A stretch of DNA of 6,703 nucleotides, taken from assembly GCA_949739465.1 (NCBI GenBank), contig CATIYQ010000056.1:1-6703 (forward strand). Direction: 5' to 3'. The translations under genes were made by a program, and so were the position numbers. Below, piece after piece: positions 1 through 5,437 of the stretch. Below the pieces are notes generated by a model. That model worked only from the letters and a program-made list of their open reading frames with translations, had not been told where the DNA came from and did no database searches. The stretch is from an uncultured Peptococcaceae bacterium (GTDB lineage Bacteria > Bacillota > Dehalobacteriia > UBA4068 > JAAVYR01). The first letter of the stretch is position 1. Each line of letters starts with the position of its first letter.

Positions 1-160
1 ATTTGCAGCGGCAGTTGCAACCGGCAATAAGGAAGAAGCCCAAGCACAATTGGTAGTGACTGTAAAAATGTTGGATAAAACTGCCAGCAAAGGGATTATC
101 CACAAAAATGCTGCTGACAGAAAAAAAGCTCAATTATACAAACATTTCAACAATATGTAA
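1..160 (+). CDS. rpsT: 30S ribosomal protein S20, C-terminal part (5' end outside window)
   Basis: The reading frame beginning at base 2 runs 52 codons to a TAA at 158-160 and encodes the C-terminal part of ribosomal protein S20, a small basic helical-bundle protein that binds 16S rRNA in the 30S subunit. The diagnostic stretch is LDKTASKGIIHKNAADRKK, close to the conserved S20 tail (LDKAASKGIIHKNAAARKKS in many bacteria), followed by a short end, AQLYKHFNNM. Full S20 is about 85-90 residues, so roughly 35 N-terminal residues lie upstream. The gene is co-oriented with everything else in the window but is cut off from it by a strong terminator 26 bases after the stop, so it is probably its own transcription unit. 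In Bacillus subtilis rpsT also neighbours the gpr-spoIIP-lepA cluster but points the other way. The identification is confident. Confidence 0.93.
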   Translation, partial: FAAAVATGNKEEAQAQLVVTVKMLDKTASKGIIHKNAADRKKAQLYKHFNNM

Positions 161-185
161 TGTTGCTGTTACAAAAGTAATCAGA

Positions 186-234
186 GAAGGTTTTCCTATC
201 GTTTATGTGAATGACAGGAAAACTTTTTTATTTT
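186..234 (+). terminator. Rho-independent terminator after rpsT
   Basis: GTTTTCCT (190-197) pairs perfectly with AGGAAAAC (216-223). After one A/C mismatch the stem continues inward (199-204 with 209-214, including G-U pairs) to a four-base loop at 205-208. The T-rich run TTTTTTATTTT (224-234) follows immediately. This is a textbook intrinsic terminator placed just after the rpsT stop codon, and it should isolate rpsT from spoIIP. The stem also has an A-rich 5' flank and could terminate weakly in the opposite direction, although no gene is seen converging on it. Confidence 0.88.
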
Positions 235-255
235 AAAAAGAATCGCTGTTCTCAT

Positions 256-284
256 TCATAATTTCCCCTTTTGGACATATTTAT
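256..284 (+). promoter_or_regulatory. Possible sigma-E-like promoter for spoIIP (tentative)
   Basis: TCATAAT (256-262) resembles the sigma-E -35 element (KMATATT) and CATATTTAT (276-284) begins with the CATA that typifies sigma-E -10 elements. The gap of 13 bases is slightly short and the right half of the -10 matches poorly. In B. subtilis spoIIP is transcribed in the mother cell by sigma-E, so a promoter of this class is expected in the 76 bases between the rpsT terminator and the spoIIP start. No good sigma-A pair is visible there. The region is AT-rich, so a chance match is quite possible. Confidence 0.25.
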
Positions 285-310
285 AACTATGGATTAAAGG
301 GGGATCGTAT

Positions 311-1468
311 ATGCTCAATTCGCTGGTAAGGCAAAACGCCTATAAAAGAAAGGGATATCTATCCAACTATGAAAAGGGGTTTTCCTTGGGAAGTTTACTC
401 TTTTTTATCTTTGTTTTAGGGGTGTTCTTCTTAGGAATAGAGGGCGTTTTTTTATTGTTGCCTGAGACAGGGGCAGATTTTTCCCTTTCCGAGGGGACCG
501 CATATGGGGTTTCAGGCATTCCCGGTATTTCTTATGCCCAAGATGATTTACCCATTGCCTATGGTTGGCGTGGTGGAGAACGTTTCTTGGCCTGGGCTAC
601 GCCTTACGGCTTAGGAGGGGGAAGCGGTGCTGCAGGGGAAAATGCTGTTGACCGTGACGGTGTCAATGGTGATGAACCTTCTTCTCTGCCTGTGCTGCCC
701 AATACGAACCCCATTGATGAAGAGGCAGTATTGGCGGCGCGGGCGGAGTTTCGTGATATGGCGCCTATCGGTATTTATTGTACCCATACGACGGAAAGCT
801 ATATTCCTACTTACGGAGAGGCAAAAGCCAGTGGAGAGCGGGGCGGCATTTATAATGTGGCGTTAGCCTTAAAGGATAGCTTGGAGAAGAGGGGCATTCC
901 CGCTGTGGTGTCGGATACCATTCATGATTATCCTGATTGGGAACTGTCCTACAGCAATTCTCTGGACACCATGGAAGCCATGAAAAAGAAATATCCCGGT
1001 ATGGAAATGTTCATTGATGTACATCGTGATGCTATCGGCAGTGACGACCCGTTGACCACTACCATTAACGGTGAAGAAGTAACCCGTCTTATGCTGGTTG
1101 TGGGGAGCAACAAACGGTCTAATCATCCAAACTGGGAACAGAATCTGGCATTTGCACGGAAAATCGGCAATGCGCTGGAAAAAAATGCGCCGGGCATTCT
1201 ACGGTCTGTGCGGGTGCAAAGCGGCAGATATAATCAGCATCTTTCTCCCAAAGCCATTTTGGTAGAGGTGGGTTGTAGCAATTCCAGTCTGGAGCAGGCG
1301 GAAAAAGGCGTGGACCATTTGGCGGCTGCCATTGAAACGGTGTTGCTGGCTGAAAAAATAGAAGAAAAAAATCAACCGAAGCAAGAAGAGAAATCTGATG
1401 AAAAAAAAGATCAGGACGGTTTATTAAGCGGCAGCGACGCACTGAAAATGATAAAAATTGTTGAGTAG
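311..1468 (+). CDS. spoIIP: Stage II sporulation protein P, peptidoglycan amidase/endopeptidase
   Basis: SpoIIP is the membrane-anchored peptidoglycan hydrolase that works with SpoIID and SpoIIM (DMP complex) to thin septal wall and drive engulfment of the forespore; family members have amidase and endopeptidase activity. The 385-residue product starts with a basic cytoplasmic segment (1-23), one transmembrane anchor (about 24-50) and a glycine- and proline-containing linker (about 51-147). The catalytic domain (about 150-345) carries the family signatures: IYCTHTTESY (155-164, with H159 and E162), a helix with GGIYNVALALKDSLEKRGI, IDVHRDAI (235-242, with H238), RLMLVVG (259-265), RYNQHLS (306-312) and LVEVGCSNSS (317-326, with E319). 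The two His residues and Glu319 are likely metal-binding or catalytic. A Lys/Glu-rich tail (about 348-369) follows. The start is ATG 311, with AAAGGGGG (296-303) seven bases upstream. The gene follows the rpsT terminator and precedes a hairpin at 1500-1544. The usual partner gpr is not upstream. Identification is confident. Confidence 0.95.
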   Translation: MLNSLVRQNAYKRKGYLSNYEKGFSLGSLLFFIFVLGVFFLGIEGVFLLLPETGADFSLSEGTAYGVSGIPGISYAQDDLPIAYGWRGGERFLAWATPYGLGGGSGAAGENAVDRDGVNGDEPSSLPVLPNTNPIDEEAVLAARAEFRDMAPIGIYCTHTTESYIPTYGEAKASGERGGIYNVALALKDSLEKRGIPAVVSDTIHDYPDWELSYSNSLDTMEAMKKKYPGMEMFIDVHRDAIGSDDPLTTTINGEEVTRLMLVVGSNKRSNHPNWEQNLAFARKIGNALEKNAPGILRSVRVQSGRYNQHLSPKAILVEVGCSNSSLEQAEKGVDHLAAAIETVLLAEKIEEKNQPKQEEKSDEKKDQDGLLSGSDALKMIKIVE

Positions 1469-1499
1469 TAAAAGCTAACCAAAGATAATCAAAGGTATG

Positions 1500-1544
1500 A
1501 AAGCAAACACCCTGGGCAATCTAGCCCTAGGAGGTGTTTGCTTT
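1500..1544 (+). promoter_or_regulatory. Long hairpin covering the SD and start codon of the small membrane-protein gene
   Basis: AAAGCAAACACC (1500-1511) is perfectly complementary to GGTGTTTGCTTT (1533-1544). Inside it CTGGGC (1512-1517) can pair with GCCC (1524-1527) and AG (1529-1530), leaving a six-base loop at 1518-1523 and small bulges. The result is about 18 base pairs in 45 bases. The 3' arm contains part of the Shine-Dalgarno sequence AGGAGG (1529-1534) and two bases of the TTG start (1543-1545). No T-run follows (GCTGGCTTTAAAAA), so it is a poor intrinsic terminator, although it may weakly attenuate readthrough from spoIIP. The best reading from sequence is an mRNA structure that hides the translation start of the next gene; the role is inferred. 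Confidence 0.6.
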
Positions 1545-1791
1545 GCTGGCTTTAAAAAGGAAAAAATGGTTTTATTACAGTAATCTGCTGCTGCTTGTTA
1601 CCATAGCTGTGTGTTTTGTGATTGGCGGGCTGAATCTGACTGCTCAAAGAATGTCTACCATTGTTCCCCAATTACCCGCAAAAGCCTTTTCGGTGGAGTT
1701 GGAGGAAAAGCAGATTTCCTTTGACATCTTGGGCAATGAATTTCAGGTAAGGTTACCTGCTTTTCTCGGAGGAAGTTCTTCAGAAAAATAA
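1543..1791 (+). CDS. Small single-pass membrane protein of unknown function
   Basis: I do not recognise this protein. From TTG 1543 it is 82 residues: a short basic N-terminus (KRKK at 5-8), one hydrophobic segment (about 10-30, including SNLLLLVTIAVCFVIGGL) and a roughly 50-residue tail. By the positive-inside rule the tail should lie outside the membrane. The tail has an alternating hydrophobic/charged stretch (AFSVELEEKQISFDILGNEF, about 48-67), suggesting a small beta structure, and ends in a flexible GGSSSEK. The start is TTG 1543 because AGGAGG (1529-1534) lies eight bases before it; the longer frame from GTG 1534 would place the start inside that Shine-Dalgarno sequence. An independent gene is supported by the strong ribosome binding site, the membrane topology and the position in a co-directional series between spoIIP and murJ. 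A link to envelope or sporulation is only suggested by the neighbours. The hairpin at 1500-1544 probably restrains its translation. Confidence 0.72.
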   Translation: MLALKRKKWFYYSNLLLLVTIAVCFVIGGLNLTAQRMSTIVPQLPAKAFSVELEEKQISFDILGNEFQVRLPAFLGGSSSEK

Positions 1792-1802
1792 TCTGGAAAT
1801 TA

Positions 1803-1832
1803 CTGTCAATAGAACGGGGAATATGGTAAAAT
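1803..1832 (+). promoter_or_regulatory. Probable sigma-A promoter with extended -10, upstream of murJ
   Basis: TGGTAAAAT (1824-1832) is an extended -10 (TG, one base, then TAAAAT, five of six matches to TATAAT). CTGTCA (1803-1808) is a four-of-six -35 at 18 bases. It lies in the 95-base gap between the small membrane-protein gene and murJ, about 55 bases before the murJ start. A closely similar element precedes lepA: an AACGG...ATATGGTAA core, then ATTAAAAT and AGTGGA (here 1813-1849, there 3491-3533). The recurrence supports a functional role. No experimental start site can be inferred beyond roughly base 1839. Confidence 0.5.
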
Positions 1833-1886
1833 ATTAAAATAAGAGTGGACAAAACGAAAAGGCAAAAACCATAATTGGGGGAAACG

Positions 1887-3500
1887 ATGAGCAAAGAACA
1901 AAATGCCACAGTGGCGCGGGCTGCCGGTTTTTTAATGGTGACCATGATTGCATCGCGGATTTTAGGCTATGTGCGCGACGTTATCATCTACAATTCTTTC
2001 GGTCAAAATCGCATTACCGACGCTTATCATGCGGCTTTTTCCATTCCTGATTTTTTATATATGATATTGGTGGGCGGTGCGCTTAGCTCCGCCTTTATCC
2101 CTGTATTTTCCAGTTATGTCAATAAGGACAAAGAAGAAGGTTGGCGTGTGGCAAGCATTGTTCTCAACTGGGTGATAATTCTGCTGTTGATTGGCATTGC
2201 TTTAGGCATTGCTTTCACGCCTCAGCTGATTCAACTTTTGGTGCCGGGCTTTGACGAGACATATATGGAGTTGACGGTAGCGTTGACGAAAATCATGTTT
2301 ATCCAGGTATTTTTCATGGCGCTTTCCGGTATATCTCAGGGTATTTTGCAGTCTTATAAGCGGTTTACCAGTCCTGCTGTAGGTTCTGTTTTGTATAACT
2401 TAGGTATTATCATTGGGGGGCTGGTTCTCGCCGGTCCTGTGGAACGGTTGTTTCCCGGCTATGGCATTGCGGGCTTTTCTATCGGGGTTGTTTTGGGTGC
2501 GATGATTAACTTCCTGGTGCAGGTACCGTCTCTCAAAAAAGTGGGCTTTCGTTATTATCCCAGCTTTGACTTATCCCACCCCGGTGTAAAAAGCATTATG
2601 GTATTGATGATACCGGTGTTTATCGGGTTATCCATTGAAGAAATCAACAGTTTTGTCAGCCAAGCGTTGGCGTCTGATTTAGAGCCGGGCATGCTGGCAG
2701 CGCTTAAATCCGGTCAGCGACTCATGCAGCTTCCGGTAGGCGTTTTTGCCATTGCTATTGCTGTGGCGGTATTCCCCACCATGACGGCTCATGTTGCCAA
2801 AGGTGAAATGGACGAGTTCCAACAATCGGCGTCTTTGGGATTGCGTTCTGTTTTGTTCATTACCATTCCGGCGGCAGTGGGACTGGCTGTGCTTAGAGTA
2901 CCTATTGTCCGTTTTATGTATGAATTTCAGGGGGGCGCATTTACGCCGGAAGCAACCATTGCAACGGCAGACGCGTTGCTGTTTTACTGCATTGGACTTT
3001 TTGCCTATGGGGCGATTCATGTGCTGAGCCGCACCTTTTATTCTCTGCAAAATACCATGACGCCGGTGTTTGCCAGCGTTTCTTCTATTGCAGTTAATAT
3101 TTGTTTGAGCATTGCCCTGGTGCGCCCTATGGGACATACGGGTTTGGCGCTTGCTTACTCTTTGAGCGGCATTTTTAATATGGTATTGTTGCTCCTGCTC
3201 TTAAAGAAGAAGACCGGTTCTGTAGATGAAAAAAACCTTTTGGCGTCTTTTGGTAAAATTATTTTAGCGTCCGCTTGTATGGGGGCAGTGGTTTTCTTTG
3301 CCGCTTGGGGCTGTGAAAGCCTTCTGGGTACGGCGGGAAAACTGGCGCAATCTGTGCAGTTGGCAGTAAGTATCGGCATCGGGGCTGTTGTTTACGCACT
3401 GATTACCATTAGCCTGAAAATGGACGAAGCAGATATGGTCAAAGGGGTGCTCTTACGAAAATTCAAACGGCGGAGAAAAGATGTACCCAAAACGGAATAA
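1887..3500 (+). CDS. murJ: MurJ (MviN family) lipid II flippase
   Basis: This is a polytopic membrane protein of the MurJ/MviN family (MOP exporter superfamily), which flips the peptidoglycan precursor lipid II across the cytoplasmic membrane for wall synthesis. From ATG 1887 it is 537 residues, typical for the family and enough for about 14 transmembrane helices; hydrophobic segments alternate with short loops throughout. N-terminal signatures are ASRILGYVRDVI (22-33, with R24 and R30, the conserved arginines of the first helix region), ITDAYHAAFSIPDFLY (about 43-58) and GGALSSAFIPVF (63-74). The middle carries the characteristic RLMQLPVGVFAIAIAVAVFP segment. The C-terminal end is a basic cytoplasmic tail (KFKRRRKD). 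ATG 1887 is preceded by GGGGGA (1877-1882); an in-frame TTG at 1875 would add four residues but lacks a well-spaced Shine-Dalgarno sequence. Members of this family were once annotated as virulence factor MviN, and many Bacillota have paralogues, so its exact role among them is unknown. Family assignment is firm. Confidence 0.93.
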   Translation: MSKEQNATVARAAGFLMVTMIASRILGYVRDVIIYNSFGQNRITDAYHAAFSIPDFLYMILVGGALSSAFIPVFSSYVNKDKEEGWRVASIVLNWVIILLLIGIALGIAFTPQLIQLLVPGFDETYMELTVALTKIMFIQVFFMALSGISQGILQSYKRFTSPAVGSVLYNLGIIIGGLVLAGPVERLFPGYGIAGFSIGVVLGAMINFLVQVPSLKKVGFRYYPSFDLSHPGVKSIMVLMIPVFIGLSIEEINSFVSQALASDLEPGMLAALKSGQRLMQLPVGVFAIAIAVAVFPTMTAHVAKGEMDEFQQSASLGLRSVLFITIPAAVGLAVLRVPIVRFMYEFQGGAFTPEATIATADALLFYCIGLFAYGAIHVLSRTFYSLQNTMTPVFASVSSIAVNICLSIALVRPMGHTGLALAYSLSGIFNMVLLLLLLKKKTGSVDEKNLLASFGKIILASACMGAVVFFAAWGCESLLGTAGKLAQSVQLAVSIGIGAVVYALITISLKMDEADMVKGVLLRKFKRRRKDVPKTE

Positions 3501-3503
3501 ATA

Positions 3504-3512
3504 TGGTAAGAT
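3504..3512 (+). promoter_or_regulatory. Possible extended -10 promoter upstream of lepA
   Basis: TGGTAAGAT is an extended -10-like motif straddling the end of murJ and the 47-base gap before lepA. A -35 is weak (TACCCA at 3484-3489, 17 bases away, within murJ codons). Support comes mainly from its similarity to the element before murJ: both show AACGG, ATATGGTAA, ATTAAAAT and AGTGGA in the same order (3491-3533 here, 1813-1849 there), with six extra bases in this copy. It could let lepA be transcribed independently of murJ. Since murJ and lepA are close and co-oriented, readthrough is also likely. Confidence 0.38.
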
Positions 3513-3547
3513 AAATTATTAAAATGAAGTGGAATAGGTGAGAAGGC

Positions 3548-5353
3548 ATGACAATCCCACAAGAAAATATTCGCAACTTTTGCATTATTGCCCATATCGA
3601 CCATGGGAAGTCTACCCTGGCAGATAGGCTATTAGAATACACCGGAGCGGTCAGCGCCCGGGAAATGGAAGCTCAAATCTTAGATAATATGGATTTAGAA
3701 CGGGAGCGAGGCATTACTATTAAAATGCAGTCTGTTCGGCTCAATTATAAAGCTGATAACGGCGAAGAATATGTTCTCAACTTAATCGACACCCCGGGAC
3801 ATGTGGACTTTACTTATGAGGTATCCCGCAGTCTTGCGGCTTGTGAAGGGGCGATTCTGGTGGTGGACGCTGCCCAAGGTATCGAGGCGCAAACCCTTGC
3901 TAACGTATACTTAGCTTTGGAACATAATTTGGAAATCATTCCGGTTATCAATAAAATCGACTTACCCAGCGCCGACCCGGAAAAAGTGAAACAGGAAATC
4001 GAAGACGTTATTGGCTTAGATGCCAGCGGCGCCATTCTTGCCTCGGCAAAAACAGGCGTTGGCACCAAGGAAATTTTAGAAGCCATCGTTCATCTCATTC
4101 CGCCGCCAAAGGGCAATGCGGAAGAGCCACTGCAGGCATTGATATACGACTCCTGTTTTGACGCTTACAAGGGCGCTGTTTCCTACATTCGCGTCATGGA
4201 AGGTCGCATCTATCCCGGTATGCAAATGCTGACTATGGGAACGAAAAAGGTAGCAGAAATCAATGAAGTTGGTATTTTTACCCCGGCGATGAAAACGGTA
4301 GAGGGTCTTTCTGCCGGGGAAGTCGGCTATGTAACGGCAAGCATAAAAAATGTCAAGGATACCCAGGTAGGGGATACCATTACCGACAACAAAAATCAGG
4401 CGGCGCTTCCCTTGCCCGGCTACCGCAAAGCAACGCCTATGGTTTATTGCGGGCTGTATCCTATCGAAAACAATGCTTATGGGGATTTGAAGGACGCTTT
4501 AGAAAAGCTCCAATTAAACGACGCTTCTCTTTCCTTTGAACCGGAAACTTCTGTGGCGTTGGGTTTTGGTTTCCGCTGCGGTTTCTTAGGTCTTTTGCAT
4601 ATGGAAATCATTAAAGAGCGGCTGGAGAGAGAATATAAGCTGGAGCTTTTGGTAACGGCGCCCAGCGTAAGTTACCGCGTCACTAAAAACGACGGTGAAC
4701 TTCTTGTTATTGATAACCCGGTCAATCTGCCGCCAGTGACGGAAGTTGCTTTCATTGAAGAGCCTTTCGTCAAAGCTACCATTATGGTGCCGTCGGATTT
4801 TGTTGGGAGCATTATGGAACTGGCACAAGAACGGCGGGGGGCTTTCCTCAACATGGAATACATCACGGAAAATCGTGTGATGATTACTTATAACCTGCCT
4901 TTATCGGAAATTATTTACGACTTCTTCGACCAGCTGAAATCTCGTACCAAAGGTTATGCCTCTTTGGATTATGAACTGATAGGGTACCAACAAAGCGACT
5001 TAGTGAAGCTGGATATTTTGGTCAACAATGAGGTGGTAGACGCACTTTGCTGCATTGTCCATAAGGATAAAGCCTATTATCGAGGGCGGGCGTTGGTAGA
5101 AAAATTACGCAGTCTCATTCCTCGTCAGCTCTTTGAAGTGCCAATTCAGGCTGCTATTGGCAACAAGGTAATTTCTCGGGAAACGGTAAAAGCCATGCGG
5201 AAAAACGTCTTGGAAAAATGCTATGGCGGCGATATCACCCGTAAACGGAAGCTCCTGGAAAAGCAAAAAGAAGGGAAGAAACGCATGAAGCAAGTGGGCA
5301 GCGTGGAAATCCCCCAAGAAACATTTATGGCTGTGCTGGAAATTGATAAATAA
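3548..5353 (+). CDS. lepA: Elongation factor 4 (LepA), ribosomal back-translocase GTPase
   Basis: LepA/EF4 is a translational GTPase that binds ribosomes, can reverse translocation in vitro and has been implicated in 30S subunit biogenesis; it acts in the cytoplasm with partial membrane association. The 601-residue product is full length (E. coli about 599). The GTPase domain has all five motifs: AHIDHGKST (15-23, G1), RGIT (54-57, G2), DTPGH (81-85, G3), NKID (135-138, G4) and SAKTG (166-170, G5). Domain II and the EF-G-like domains follow, with the family stretch ALGFGFRCGFLGLLHMEI in the middle. The LepA-specific C-terminal domain ends in the conserved basic region GGDITRKRKLLEKQKEGKK followed by GSVEIPQETF. 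Start ATG 3548 has AGGTG (3536-3540) seven bases upstream. It sits 47 bases after murJ and is followed by a hairpin and hemW, the usual lepA-hemW-hrcA order of Bacillota. No missing residues were noticed. Confidence 0.97.
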   Translation: MTIPQENIRNFCIIAHIDHGKSTLADRLLEYTGAVSAREMEAQILDNMDLERERGITIKMQSVRLNYKADNGEEYVLNLIDTPGHVDFTYEVSRSLAACEGAILVVDAAQGIEAQTLANVYLALEHNLEIIPVINKIDLPSADPEKVKQEIEDVIGLDASGAILASAKTGVGTKEILEAIVHLIPPPKGNAEEPLQALIYDSCFDAYKGAVSYIRVMEGRIYPGMQMLTMGTKKVAEINEVGIFTPAMKTVEGLSAGEVGYVTASIKNVKDTQVGDTITDNKNQAALPLPGYRKATPMVYCGLYPIENNAYGDLKDALEKLQLNDASLSFEPETSVALGFGFRCGFLGLLHMEIIKERLEREYKLELLVTAPSVSYRVTKNDGELLVIDNPVNLPPVTEVAFIEEPFVKATIMVPSDFVGSIMELAQERRGAFLNMEYITENRVMITYNLPLSEIIYDFFDQLKSRTKGYASLDYELIGYQQSDLVKLDILVNNEVVDALCCIVHKDKAYYRGRALVEKLRSLIPRQLFEVPIQAAIGNKVISRETVKAMRKNVLEKCYGGDITRKRKLLEKQKEGKKRMKQVGSVEIPQETFMAVLEIDK

Positions 5354-5361
5354 CCTGATAT

Positions 5362-5409
5362 AGAGAAACGCAGTCCAGACCAAAGGGTTTGGGCTGTTCT
5401 CTTATGTTT
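5362..5409 (+). terminator. Strong hairpin between lepA and hemW (terminator or attenuator-like)
   Basis: AGAGAA (5362-5367) pairs with TTCTCT (5397-5402). After a three-base bulge, CAGTCC (5371-5376) pairs with GGGCTG (5391-5396), and AGACC (5377-5381) with GGTTT (5386-5390), around a four-base loop AAAG. The total is 17 pairs with a few G-U. The hairpin begins nine bases after the lepA stop codon. The following bases TTATGTTTA are only moderately T-rich, so termination is probably partial, reducing rather than blocking transcription into hemW. No obvious separate promoter for hemW is seen. Confidence 0.55.
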
Positions 5410-5437
5410 AATGAAAATCAGAAAGAAGGCGTTGGCG

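Noticed and set aside
281..299. A third copy of the ATATGGTAA-type element before spoIIP (CTATGGATTAAAGG)
   Set aside because: Only TATGG and TTAAA are shared, and the TTAAAGG part runs into the spoIIP ribosome binding site. The match is too weak to count.
1534..1791. Longer version of the small membrane-protein gene starting at GTG 1534
   Set aside because: This GTG begins at the last base of the AGGAGG Shine-Dalgarno sequence itself, and no other SD lies upstream. TTG 1543 is correctly spaced.
2679..3137. 152-codon open frame on the minus strand within murJ
   Set aside because: It is fully antisense to a well-conserved gene, and its translation is a low-complexity His/Arg/Asn/Gln-rich string with no domain-like pattern. 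This is a shadow frame.
1875..3500. murJ starting at TTG 1875
   Set aside because: The nearest SD-like run (AAAAGG, 1857-1862) is 12 bases away, while ATG 1887 has GGGGGA just upstream and gives the usual MurJ N-terminus. It remains a minor alternative.
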